Below are positions 7,825 to 14,980 of a DNA stretch of 21,722 bases, one piece after another. Source of the DNA: a virus; IMG/VR virus record IMGVR_UViG_3300017703_000408, positions 1 through 21,722 of that record; one strand, given 5' to 3'. Position numbers and translations under genes: made by a program. The notes below the pieces were generated by a model. The model made no database searches, had not been told where the DNA came from, and was given only the letters and a program-made list of their open reading frames with translations. How positions within the stretch are numbered: position 1 is the stretch's first letter; every line of letters starts with the position of its first letter.

Positions 7825-8202
7825 CTAAATCTCCATGTACACGACGACCCCGCCGACGGTCATCGAGGTGGAGCAGTTCAGGTCGAGGTCGTCCCCCGAC
7901 TGAGTCTCGCCCCAATAGACGCCCTCGCAGAACGGGATCACCATACCACCGTTCGCAGCTACCGGCATCGCGCCCACAAGCACCTGCGGCGACGCGTTGT
8001 CGTCCTGCACGGCGATCGTCCCCGCAGTGTCCGTCAGGATGACTAGGGCGAGTACACGGAGCTTCTTGCCCGTGACGCCCGCTACGATCTGCTGCGCGCC
8101 AGTACCCGTAAACGAGATGGGCGCCCGCTTAGCCTCATGCGCCTTGCCTACGTTATCGAGCGTGTCTTGTACCGTCCCTACCGAGGGGAATAGCCCGCTC
8201 AT
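7825..8202 (-). CDS. Small beta-rich virion protein
   Basis: 125 residues. After a helical N-terminus (LFPSVGTVQDTLDNVGKAHE) comes a compact beta domain: ISFTGTGAQQIVAGVTGKKLRVLALVI, a Gly/Ala-Met-Pro-Val-Ala-Ala-Asn-Gly-Gly turn (about residues 77-86), then a GDDLDLNCSTSMTVGGVVVYMEI end. This pattern of strands (T-G-x-x-I-V-A-x-V-x-G-K-x-I-R-V, then A-N-G-G, then L-N-L) is familiar from small beta-sandwich proteins in many tailed phages, where it is annotated as a structural or head-fibre-like protein. The start at 8202 has AGGAG six bases upstream, overlapping the stop of the adaptor gene. Confidence 0.75.
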   Translation of the reverse strand: MSGLFPSVGTVQDTLDNVGKAHEAKRAPISFTGTGAQQIVAGVTGKKLRVLALVILTDTAGTIAVQDDNASPQVLVGAMPVAANGGMVIPFCEGVYWGETQSGDDLDLNCSTSMTVGGVVVYMEI

Positions 8203-8211
8203 CGCAGTCTC

Positions 8212-9759
8212 CTAACTCTCATATCTGAGACGCTGCGCGCCGGATGGGCGAGAGCGCCGAACACGGTACGGGAAGAAGGTTGCCGTCTCGTCTCGAATCA
8301 CCTTGTAGCCGCTACGGTTACGCTGCCGCACCTGCCGGCGGATCACGTCCATCTCGCCCTGATACAGGCTCTCGTAGTAGTTCTGCTGAGTCTCAGTGCC
8401 TGGGCGCTTCGTGATCGCCATCTTCAAGCACAGATACATCAACGCACGTTCGGCATACATCGGGATCTCTAACAGATCGTCCGCGTCAGTCGCCTCGCCC
8501 GGCATCGCCGCATAGCGGATTCGGAGAGGGCCACCTTCGTCCGCGATGTGTATCTTGAACTGGAAGTCGTTGGTAGATGCTGCCCACGAGCCGGTGTACG
8601 TTGACTGGCTGCCGTTGGCATACCCAGCGTCGGGGTCTTGCGTCCAACTCAGGTGATTCTCGCTGGGGCTAGCGTAATACCCGCTCTGAGCAGGAATCTC
8701 AGCCACAAGCCAGGTGAGGGTGTTCGCCGCCAAGTACGAGGGGTGCGTGAACCAGATGTCGTTCCATGCGTTGTCCGACGGAGTCTCTATACTGCCCTTG
8801 GCGAGGTTCGCGCCGGACCCGACCAACGTCCCCGACGGGGCGCCTGAGTTGTCCGTGTCTAGCCGACAGGCCAGGTTCCCCAGCGGCGTGCCTGTCCGTG
8901 ACCCGAGGCGTATAGACACCCCAACGATGCCGCCTGCGCGCGTAAGGAGGAAGCTCTGCGCCTGCTTAGTCTCTGTGCCGCCGTTGTTGCCGATTGCCTT
9001 CGTCGTGCTTCCACTCGATATCGAATGCTCAACGGAGGTGGAATACGACCCCGTGCTGGCCGCGTCACGTAGGACCACCTCCAAGCGGTTGTGGATCGGG
9101 GACAGCACGCGATAGTGGTCGCCCAACTCGAAGTTATTACGCGCACCGCCTTGGATGCCCTGCGAACGACCTCCCGCGCCAAACGTGAGCGTCGTGTCGT
9201 TCGTCACCGCAGTGATAACGCCTTCGCTCTTGTCTGTGACATTCTCCACAGACTCCAACGTAGACCCCTGACCCAAGGCGGTTCCCTGAGAGTTGACCAC
9301 CTCCTCACCATCTGAGAATGCGCTGATACCCGTCCGGTCAGCGTCGACGATCGTCGTCGCACTGCCGCCCGTAGCGATCCCTTCGGTGATAATCTCCCGC
9401 GCCCGGCGCACGGAGAAGTAGTTGGGGGTCGACGTGTAGTTGTCGCCTCGGTAGTCTTCGAGCGTCTCCTCGGTGAACTGCTCCAACGGCTCCCACGTCG
9501 TGCCGTCCATGTACTCCACCGAGATGACCTCGATGGCGTCGTTTGGCACTTGGAAGACGCGCTGGCCCTCGTTCAGGTGATAACGCTCGGTCTTAGTTAT
9601 GAGCGCGAAGCCGTCGTGAGTGACAGTACTCGAAACGAGTTGGCGCTGCGCGACGGATATGTCGTCGTTGAGTTCCGCGTCCGTATGGAAACCCGCAGTG
9701 GTTTCCCCCAACTGCTTACGCAGCCGCGTCAGGAACTCTGACCGTATCGTGCCTGCCAT
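8212..9759 (-). CDS. Head-tail adaptor protein with two inserted beta domains
   Basis: 515 residues. Residues 1-120 look like a portal-ring adaptor: a helical start (SEFLTRLRKQLGE, AELNDDISVAQRQLV), then VFQVPNDAIEVISVEYMDG. Residues 412-515 resume that fold with a long helix (YAERALMYLCLKMAI, YYESLYQGEMDVIRRQ). Between them lie two inserts: about 130-220, ending GVITAVTNDTTLTFGAGG and FELGDHYRV, and about 265-405, a jelly-roll-like module (QAQSFLLTRAGGIVGVSIRL, TDNSGAPSGTLVGSG, TWLVAEI, NDFQFKIHI) resembling carbohydrate-binding or surface-exposed modules. T7 gp11-type adaptors are about 200 residues, so the inserts account for the extra length. GAGGG six bases upstream supports the ATG. Confidence 0.75.
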   Translation of the reverse strand: MAGTIRSEFLTRLRKQLGETTAGFHTDAELNDDISVAQRQLVSSTVTHDGFALITKTERYHLNEGQRVFQVPNDAIEVISVEYMDGTTWEPLEQFTEETLEDYRGDNYTSTPNYFSVRRAREIITEGIATGGSATTIVDADRTGISAFSDGEEVVNSQGTALGQGSTLESVENVTDKSEGVITAVTNDTTLTFGAGGRSQGIQGGARNNFELGDHYRVLSPIHNRLEVVLRDAASTGSYSTSVEHSISSGSTTKAIGNNGGTETKQAQSFLLTRAGGIVGVSIRLGSRTGTPLGNLACRLDTDNSGAPSGTLVGSGANLAKGSIETPSDNAWNDIWFTHPSYLAANTLTWLVAEIPAQSGYYASPSENHLSWTQDPDAGYANGSQSTYTGSWAASTNDFQFKIHIADEGGPLRIRYAAMPGEATDADDLLEIPMYAERALMYLCLKMAITKRPGTETQQNYYESLYQGEMDVIRRQVRQRNRSGYKVIRDETATFFPYRVRRSRPSGAQRLRYES

Positions 9760-9788
9760 GACATGCCCTCACGACTGGATGCGTCTCG

Positions 9789-10613
9789 CTAAACTCCGAA
9801 CCGCGCCTCGGCGGTGTATTCGCCATCTGCCCCATGGCTTGGGAAGACGAGGCTAGGCACCATGTGGCCGAACCGAAGATCGGTGCGGCACCATACCTTG
9901 AACCCCGCCGCCCTAGCCTTACGACAGAAGTAGACGTCTTCGCCAATTCGAGTGCCAGTTTCCTCGTCTGTGACATCCGCAAACCATGGCGGCTCCAACG
10001 CCTCTAACACTTCGCGTCGTATCAGCATCCCACACGCGCCCACCGCACCTACCTCGTGCAGCCCCGCAGGAGTCGGGAGCGTGGTCGGGACATCGTAAAA
10101 CTCGCCCGTGTCCGACGGCACCATGAAGTTGTGGTAGTAGGGGGCTACACGGGAGCATCCCCACCCCGCGACTACGTCCACATCGCTCCTCAGCAACTCC
10201 ATGAGCGTGCTGGGAGGGTAGACCATGTCGTTGTCGAGCATGAAGAGATGAGTCATCTGCTTCGCGCCCTGAGACGAGCGGACCTTCGCGCCCAGCATCA
10301 TCTCCACAGCCTCGTTCCGCATCGCGGCTATGGTCGCCTCGCGGATAATGTCCTGCGTCCACAACGCAGGCTTGTGGAGCGCTGAGAGGTTGTCCACAAA
10401 CAGCGCGGGCAGATGCTCCATGTTCGAGGGGATCGCTATCTGCACCGCCGGCTGCACCCTCGACATGGCGCTCGCCAACGCCCCGAACCCGTAGGATTCC
10501 TCGCTGCGATTCTCCAAAAGAGAATCCACCAGCGCACGCGCATCCTCATTAGGGATGAGCGAGGGAACCCCCTTTGGAGGTTCCATAACTGAGCTTGTAG
10601 GCTTTGCCTTCAC
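9789..10613 (-). CDS. Glycosyltransferase-like protein (GT-A type), copy 1
   Basis: 274 residues from a GTG at 10613, preceded by AGGAG at six bases; an ATG ten codons in lacks a ribosome site. THLFMLDNDMVYPPSTLMEL (about residues 121-140) carries DND, a DxD-type metal and nucleotide-sugar motif. Later blocks are LHEVGAVGACGMLIRREV, PPWF and EDVYFCRKARAAGFKVWCRT. These are shared with the product at 1414-2073, but this copy has a longer N-terminus (about 55 extra residues, low-complexity). It sits between a fibre-like gene and the adaptor, so it may modify virion proteins during assembly or act on host glycans. The donor and acceptor cannot be predicted. Confidence 0.8.
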   Translation of the reverse strand: MKAKPTSSVMEPPKGVPSLIPNEDARALVDSLLENRSEESYGFGALASAMSRVQPAVQIAIPSNMEHLPALFVDNLSALHKPALWTQDIIREATIAAMRNEAVEMMLGAKVRSSQGAKQMTHLFMLDNDMVYPPSTLMELLRSDVDVVAGWGCSRVAPYYHNFMVPSDTGEFYDVPTTLPTPAGLHEVGAVGACGMLIRREVLEALEPPWFADVTDEETGTRIGEDVYFCRKARAAGFKVWCRTDLRFGHMVPSLVFPSHGADGEYTAEARFGV

Positions 10614-10636
10614 GTCCTGCTCCTGAACGGTTGCGG

Positions 10637-11395
10637 TTAGCCGACGTCGATGATCGCGCCACGGTCTGCACGGTTCAACGGCAAGCCGACGAACGGGTCG
10701 TCCAAGCCAAGCGTCTCCTTGGCGACCATCTTGACAACGTCGCGGACTTGGTCGATGGCTTCACGGTTCTGCGCCGCTGCACCCCAGCCGAGCTTGATGC
10801 CCTTGGCGAGGTCCATCATGCGACCGCCCGCCTCACCCTGGGACGGGTCTTTGAGACGAGTGATGCCGATTTCGTCCGTGCGCCGCCAGAACTCCTCGCG
10901 GTCGGTGTCGTGGTCGTTGTGCATCTGAAGCAGGAACGCGTCGTCCCATGCGTCAAAAGTGTTCACATACGACGTCGCCCCCGCCTTCGGGGAAGCGTTG
11001 TCGACGAAGAGGTGGTCCTCCTCGATGCGCACCGCCTCATTCGAGGTGTCGTTATCCGCGACGAAGAAGGACAAGCGCGTCGTATAGTCGCCCGCCGCCA
11101 CTGTCAGCGCAGTGTTGCGGATGAACGTGCCGGTGTCCGGTGTCCCGCCCGAGTCGTCGCCAATGAAGCGGATCGTCCCGGTGACATCGCTGTCTGCCGG
11201 GCTAGCGCTGTCGTGGACGATGTCGAGGACATACCCGGTAGCGTCGGCGTCGTTGTTGTAGAACCGCGTCGGGGCCTTCAGTCGAAGGTTCCCGTCAGCG
11301 TCCACATCCGCATTCAGCAACCAGTGACGGTCATGGTTGAAGCCGCCGTTACGATACCGCGCCTGTGTCCACGTCGCCGTATTCGTCATCTGCAT
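10637..11395 (-). CDS. Fibre-like structural protein
   Basis: 252 residues. Residues 30-135 are beta-rich and Asp-rich (YVLDIVHDSASPADSDVTG, TRLSFFVADNDTSNEAVRI), the style of triple-stranded fibre shafts and appendages. From about 140 the pattern changes to helices: YVNTFDAWDDAFLLQMHND, EFWRRTDEIGITRL, then MMDLAKGIKLGWGAAAQNRE and a final helix. The helical end resembles the terminal part seen in many tail-fibre-like proteins. The ATG at 11395 follows AAAGGA at seven bases. It lies between the decoration gene and a glycosyltransferase-like gene, separated from the former by a strong hairpin. It may be a head fibre or an early tail component. Confidence 0.7.
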   Translation of the reverse strand: MQMTNTATWTQARYRNGGFNHDRHWLLNADVDADGNLRLKAPTRFYNNDADATGYVLDIVHDSASPADSDVTGTIRFIGDDSGGTPDTGTFIRNTALTVAAGDYTTRLSFFVADNDTSNEAVRIEEDHLFVDNASPKAGATSYVNTFDAWDDAFLLQMHNDHDTDREEFWRRTDEIGITRLKDPSQGEAGGRMMDLAKGIKLGWGAAAQNREAIDQVRDVVKMVAKETLGLDDPFVGLPLNRADRGAIIDVG

Positions 11396-11453
11396 TGGAG
11401 AGTCCTTTCGTCCCCAGCAGTGGTAGAGGAACGCATCTTCTACCCGAGAATTG

Positions 11454-11475
11454 AGAGGGGGCCGAAGCCCCCTCT
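11454..11475 (-). terminator. Nine-bp UUCG-loop hairpin, candidate terminator after the head genes
   Basis: On the minus strand AGAGGGGGC-UUCG-GCCCCCUCU is a perfect 9-bp GC-rich stem capped by a C(UUCG)G tetraloop, eight bases after the stop of the decoration gene. The bases that follow (CAATTCTCGGG) contain few U residues, so it may be a partial terminator or 3' stabiliser instead of a full intrinsic terminator. It would lower expression of downstream genes relative to capsid and decoration. Confidence 0.6.
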
Positions 11476-11483
11476 ACTTGGTC

Positions 11484-12332
11484 CTAGCTCATGCGCGGGA
11501 ACGCATGGCTGTAATCGCCCATGCAGAACGGGAACAGACGGTCGTTGCGGCAGAACGTGCTGTTCTGCCTCATGCAGAGGGTCAGCGGAAGCAGACCGTC
11601 CGCGTCGACGTCCATGCCCAGCGGAGCGCGCCCGACGATCGAGAGCGGCACTGCGGCGGTTCCGCCAGCAGCGATGCCCTGACCATGCCCGTCTTCGGCG
11701 CCCGGCAGCACGACCTCTTCCAAGGTCGTCGCCGTGGACGTGTCGAACAGGACGATGCCGAGGCCCTCGGTCTGCATCCAGAACCACTCGTCGTCCGCCA
11801 CAGCCGTGAGAGCAGTCCCCACGGGGATGTCGGCGGCTTCTTCCGTAAGCTCCACTCGCGTGAAGCACTGGATGGCGTATGTGGTTGTGGCAGCGAGGGC
11901 GGTCGCGAATGCGCCCGTCTCACCCGCCCAATCGTAGATGTCGATCTGAGTGTCCGACACCCTACGGATGATCGGCCCGCCCTGGGCTACGCCAGTGCTG
12001 CCGGTCGTCCAGAACATGTAGACATGTCCGTTTTCCTGCACGTCGTGCATGTCCTGAAGGGACGTGGTCGTGAAGACTGCGGTATCCGTAACCCGACGGG
12101 CGCCGATGGCTGTAACTGCCGCCAGCGTGCCAGTCATTATGATCCCGCCGTCCGCCGCGCCGGTTCCGCCCGAAGCCCCTTCGAGCTTGAGCAGATTGCC
12201 CTTCGCGAGAGCGCCGCCACTCGTGTTCTGCATGTACTTGAAGCACCGCCCATCGGGGGTGCGGATTTCCTTCCCAGCCGGATGTGCCGGGACGGAATTG
12301 GTCTGGTAGATGTCGCCGTAATAGTTACCCAC
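11484..12332 (-). CDS. Probable capsid decoration (cement) protein
   Basis: 282 residues from a GTG at 12332, with AAAGGA eight to nine bases upstream. It directly follows the major capsid gene. The N-terminus (PAGKEIRTPDGRCFKYMQNT, then GGALAKGNLLKLEGASGG) has the 'initial strand, then A-x-G-x-L' layout of decoration proteins. The middle is a series of Ala/Gly/Thr-rich beta strands, including LAAVTAIGARRVTDTAVFTT and IDIYDWAGE. The C-terminus has clustered cysteines (CMRQNSTFCRNDRLFPFCMG). Its role of stabilising the expanded capsid is inferred from position and composition; a fibre-like capsid protein is the alternative. Confidence 0.65.
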   Translation of the reverse strand: MGNYYGDIYQTNSVPAHPAGKEIRTPDGRCFKYMQNTSGGALAKGNLLKLEGASGGTGAADGGIIMTGTLAAVTAIGARRVTDTAVFTTTSLQDMHDVQENGHVYMFWTTGSTGVAQGGPIIRRVSDTQIDIYDWAGETGAFATALAATTTYAIQCFTRVELTEEAADIPVGTALTAVADDEWFWMQTEGLGIVLFDTSTATTLEEVVLPGAEDGHGQGIAAGGTAAVPLSIVGRAPLGMDVDADGLLPLTLCMRQNSTFCRNDRLFPFCMGDYSHAFPRMS

Positions 12333-12375
12333 GGTTGGGTTCCTTTCTGTTCGTCAAAGTGGACGCCAAGTCACG

Positions 12376-12389
12376 CCGGCGGTCGCCGG
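12376..12389 (-). other. Stem-loop abutting the capsid gene stop codon
   Basis: On the minus strand CCGGC-GACC-GCCGG begins right after the TAA of the major capsid gene. The stem is 5 bp, all G-C, with a 4-base loop. No U-tract follows, so a role as 3' stabiliser or ribosome-pausing element is more likely than termination. Confidence 0.5.
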
Positions 12390-13409
12390 TTAGACCGTGG
12401 TGATGTCCTCGATCTTGCCCTGACGGTGGCGATCATCACAGACGAGGTTGAGGTCAGCGATGACGTGGCCGACGACCGAGTCGTCTTCCTTCTCGAAGCC
12501 CAGGAACTCGAAGTTCGCGGAGTTTCGGATCGCCATGTACATGTGGTTGTGGTTGATGAAGAACATCGTGTTGGCGTCCGCCATCTCGTCGCGGACAAAC
12601 GTCATGTTGTCCCAGACGATGTTGTCGAACCCGATCGCTGCCAACTCGTCGTTCGTGAAGTACTGCTGGCCCTGCAACAGCACCTGGAGCGTCGCGTACA
12701 TGGCGTTGTTCTGATACACCATGATGTCTTCCGCCGACTCGTTGCCACGGCGGATCGACGCGCCCATCGACGCGATGTCTTCAAGACCGATCGTCCGGTT
12801 CGTGCCGCTGTTCGTGTCGACCTTGCCCGCCCAACGGTTGGCAGAGTCGAGGTCGTCCGTGCCGACGTCGCCAACGGCGAGTCCGGCATACGACAGCGAC
12901 GTGTCGATGATCGTTCCGAGGCCCTGGATGCGGTCGCCGTCCTGGCCCGTACCGGTGCCATAGACGTCCGCGCCAATGGCGAACTTCAGATCCTCGACTG
13001 CACGCGCCATCTGGCGGTCAACCAGAGAAAACAGCGTCAGTTGCTTGTTGCTGGACAGCCCGCGCAGGGAGTCCATGTCGAGCAGCCCGTTGATCCCCAC
13101 GTCCATGTTCGCACGCAGAGAGGGACCGTCGATCTGGATCGCGACGGCGTAGTGCTTCCACTTCACCGTTCCCTCGACGACCTGCTCGCGCTGCACGCGC
13201 GGGAGTTCGTCATAGGAGCTGTAGGTGGTCGTCGGCTGACGCTCCTTCCAGAGCGCAAACCGAATCTCGTTGCCCTCGTTGAACACGCGCGCACGGCGGA
13301 TCAACGTGTTGGAAAACGCGTAGGAGCGTTCGAGAATCTTCTCGTTCAGGCCCGCCCACGTATGGCGTACCGCACGTCCGAGTTCCGTGAGAATCTGCCC
13401 TGATGCCAT
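12390..13409 (-). CDS. Major capsid protein (HK97-fold)
   Basis: 339 residues, preceded by a scaffold gene and followed by a decoration gene. The N-terminal helix (LTELGRAVRHTWAGLNEKIL) leads into an E-loop-like strand region (FALWKERQPTTTYSSYDELP, EGTVKWKHYAVAIQI). The middle has MARAVEDLKFAIGADVYGTG followed by QGLGTIIDTSLSYAGLAVGD, the 'GLG-x-I-x-D' start of the peripheral domain seen in this capsid family, then NRWAGKV. The C-terminal part (MYATLQVLLQGQQYF, DNIVWDNMTFVRDE, MYMAIRNSANFEFLGF) ends with LVCDDRHRQGKIEDITTV. There is no sign of a fused protease, which fits the separate scaffold. GGAAGGA seven bases upstream is a strong ribosome site, and a stable RNA structure lies just above it. 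Confidence 0.85.
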   Translation of the reverse strand: MASGQILTELGRAVRHTWAGLNEKILERSYAFSNTLIRRARVFNEGNEIRFALWKERQPTTTYSSYDELPRVQREQVVEGTVKWKHYAVAIQIDGPSLRANMDVGINGLLDMDSLRGLSSNKQLTLFSLVDRQMARAVEDLKFAIGADVYGTGTGQDGDRIQGLGTIIDTSLSYAGLAVGDVGTDDLDSANRWAGKVDTNSGTNRTIGLEDIASMGASIRRGNESAEDIMVYQNNAMYATLQVLLQGQQYFTNDELAAIGFDNIVWDNMTFVRDEMADANTMFFINHNHMYMAIRNSANFEFLGFEKEDDSVVGHVIADLNLVCDDRHRQGKIEDITTV

Positions 13410-13451
13410 TTGGATGTCCTTCCATCCGAAGAGACAACCAAACCATCACCA

Positions 13452-13502
13452 CAGGTAAGTGGCATCCCCCGTAGGGGACGCTGGCGAAGGCGCGCTTACC
13501 TG
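13452..13502 (-). promoter_or_regulatory. Nested RNA structure in the capsid leader (UACG tetraloop)
   Basis: The 121-base gap between scaffold and capsid genes contains an outer perfect 8-bp inverted repeat (CAGGTAAG at 13502-13495 with CTTACCTG at 13459-13452). It encloses an 8-bp hairpin, GCGUCCCC-UACG-GGGGAUGC (13481-13462), with a C(UACG)G tetraloop of the UNCG class and one G-U pair. A small 3-bp hairpin could fill the rest, giving a three-way junction. It lies about 40 bases upstream of the capsid start and leaves its ribosome site free. No U-tract follows, so a 5' stabiliser or processing site fits better than a terminator. Confidence 0.55.
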
Positions 13503-13530
13503 CACACGCCCTCGCTGGCATCCGGCTGGT

Positions 13531-14634
13531 TCAATCAGCGAATATGGTCTTCGCCATGTTTGCTACACGAGCGTCACTCTGCTGAGGCTCGGAGAGTTTC
13601 GAGATTGCAGCCATGTCGAACGCGGGCATGTCGGCCGGAAGAATCGGCGGGCGGCGCGGCGCGGATGTACTCCGCGAGTTGGCGCCCTCGGACTCCACTT
13701 GGAGGTCGGCGTTGCTTGCGGCTGCCTCGGGTCTGCCATTCGCTTTGGAAGCCATGGCGCGGCGGGTAGCGTGAATGCACAGGTCGGTGAACGCGTCGTT
13801 GTTCCCGTCCGCGTGCGCGCGTATCGCCACGTTTGCTTCGTTTTCGCTCATGGCATACTGAGGCCCCATCAGCATTGCCTTACGCTCCTTGAACTCCGCC
13901 GTGAGTGTCGCCACCTTCGTGTCGAACTCACGCTTCTTCCGGTCCGCTGCCAGGGACTCGACCGTGGACTCCAATCCTGCGATCTTCTCCTGCTGCGCGC
14001 GATACCTCGGGTCGTCTTCCACGGAGGCGGGTTGGGTAGGCGCCGGCTCTTCGTTCGCGTAAGGGTCGGCATAGCCATATGGGTCGTCCTGCGCCGTAGG
14101 CGCTGCTGGCTGCCGCATCTTCTCCGCTAAGAGAGCCTTCGTCTGCTCCAATTCCCGCGATAGGGACTCACGGTCGGTTTCCGCCGTATCCAAGCGCTGG
14201 GTCAGTTCCTTCGCCTCTTGGCGATTCTTCGTTCCCCAGCGAGTCGCCTCTCGGTGATCCTCGGCCCGTTGATCTCGCTCCGCTTCTGCCTCTGCTGTTT
14301 GACCTCTGCTCGCTTCCAACTGCGCCACCAACTGCCCGATCCGTGAGTCAGCCGCCGTCCAATCGGAGGACGGCTGCGGGGCGGGGTCAGCGGCAGGTGG
14401 GTCGATGTCATCCGCCGTCTTGGGCGGAGTGCTGGGGGTGTCGCCTGTAACCGTGCCTGCATCCTGAGCTTGCGGAGCATCCTCGACCACGGCCGCTGTC
14501 TCGGTCTGTGGAGCAGACTGCCCCTCAACCGGATCGGACACCGCGTTCTGGATCATCTCCTGCACCCGAGCTTGGGTGCTTTTCGCGTCAAGGCCAGCAG
14601 ACGTAGGCCCCTGGGCGGCTGCCTTCTCAGCCAT
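13531..14634 (-). CDS. Capsid scaffold protein
   Basis: 367 residues, located immediately upstream of the capsid gene. The first 90 residues are low-complexity and acidic (Ala/Pro/Asp/Gln). Residues 95-175 form a long coiled coil rich in Glu, Arg and Ala (IGQLVAQLEASRGQTAEAEA, ESLSRELEQTKALLAE). A Pro/Tyr linker follows, then a second coiled coil (QQEKIAGLESTVESLAADRK). The C-terminal end is a short helical region (MPAFDMAAISKLSEPQQSD), likely the capsid-binding end. This composition and position are typical of phage scaffolds that guide procapsid assembly. No protease triad is seen. GAGGAAGG a few bases upstream supports the ATG. Confidence 0.8.
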   Translation of the reverse strand: MAEKAAAQGPTSAGLDAKSTQARVQEMIQNAVSDPVEGQSAPQTETAAVVEDAPQAQDAGTVTGDTPSTPPKTADDIDPPAADPAPQPSSDWTAADSRIGQLVAQLEASRGQTAEAEAERDQRAEDHREATRWGTKNRQEAKELTQRLDTAETDRESLSRELEQTKALLAEKMRQPAAPTAQDDPYGYADPYANEEPAPTQPASVEDDPRYRAQQEKIAGLESTVESLAADRKKREFDTKVATLTAEFKERKAMLMGPQYAMSENEANVAIRAHADGNNDAFTDLCIHATRRAMASKANGRPEAAASNADLQVESEGANSRSTSAPRRPPILPADMPAFDMAAISKLSEPQQSDARVANMAKTIFAD

Positions 14635-14653
14635 CGTTCACCTTCCTCGAAAT

Positions 14654-14701
14654 CACGGCAGTGTCGCTTGCCGTGGGTGCGCTCGCCCCCGAAGGGGAGA
14701 G
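14654..14701 (-). promoter_or_regulatory. Tandem hairpins in the scaffold leader (UUCG tetraloop plus 7-bp stem)
   Basis: In transcription order, first CUC-U-CCCC-UUCG-GGGG-C-GAG (14701-14682), 4 + 3 bp with one mismatch and a C(UUCG)G tetraloop; then CACGGCA-AGCGACAC-TGCCGTG (14675-14654), a perfect 7-bp stem. Both lie between the Lys-rich gene and the scaffold gene, ending about ten bases before the scaffold ribosome site. No U-tract follows either one. The likely role is message stability or attenuation between genes needed at different levels. Confidence 0.55.
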
Positions 14702-14707
14702 AAACTG

Positions 14708-14734
14708 TTAGCGCTTCTTAGCGCTTCTTAGCGC
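14708..14734 (-). repeat. 10-bp tandem repeat giving UAA in all three frames
   Basis: ttagcgcttc occurs twice, followed by a partial third copy. On the minus strand this gives TAA at 14730, 14720 and 14710. Because the spacing is ten bases, each falls in a different frame. The middle one is the stop codon of the Lys-rich gene. The repeat therefore stops translation in all frames before the structured leader of the scaffold gene. Confidence 0.85.
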
Positions 14735-14969
14735 CGTGCTTCTTCCGCCAAGCAGCCCCTTTGGCCTTCGCACGCTTGCGCATAGCCGCTGCCGAGTTGT
14801 TGCGCTTCTTAGGCTTGGCCTTAGCCTTCTGACGAGGGACTACCTTCTTGGCCTTAGCCTTCTTCTTGGACTGGCTAAATACAATCGACCCTGGAGCGGA
14901 CATGACTTTGCTCACGGGGGTCTTCCCGCTAGTCTTGGGCTTGGCCTTGCGCTTAACCTTAAGTGCCAT
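14718..14969 (-). CDS. Small Lys-rich histone-H1-like protein
   Basis: 83 residues, of which about 25 are Lys and 7 Arg. It begins MALKVKRKAKPKTSGKTPVS, has a short non-basic middle (VMSAPGSIVFSQS) and then runs of Lys/Ala (KKKAKAKK, QKAKAKPKKR, RKRAKAKG). This resembles the Lys/Ala/Pro tails of H1-like proteins. DNA binding or charge neutralisation of packaged DNA or of the scaffold is likely; no defined family applies. GGAG seven bases upstream supports the ATG at 14969, just after the portal stop. The end lies in a 10-bp repeat, so slippage there could change the last residues. Confidence 0.7.
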   Translation of the reverse strand: MALKVKRKAKPKTSGKTPVSKVMSAPGSIVFSQSKKKAKAKKVVPRQKAKAKPKKRNNSAAAMRKRAKAKGAAWRKKHGAKKR

Positions 14970-14980
14970 TCTACCGCTCC

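Noticed and set aside
10564-10585. ggaacc/ggttcc inverted repeat inside the glycosyltransferase-like gene
   Set aside because: Short, within coding sequence near the start, and no other sign of regulation.
11451-13403. 650-codon plus-strand open frame antisense to capsid and decoration genes
   Set aside because: Its sequence is Arg/Val/His-rich as expected from reading a GC-rich gene backwards, and the minus-strand products have clear family features.
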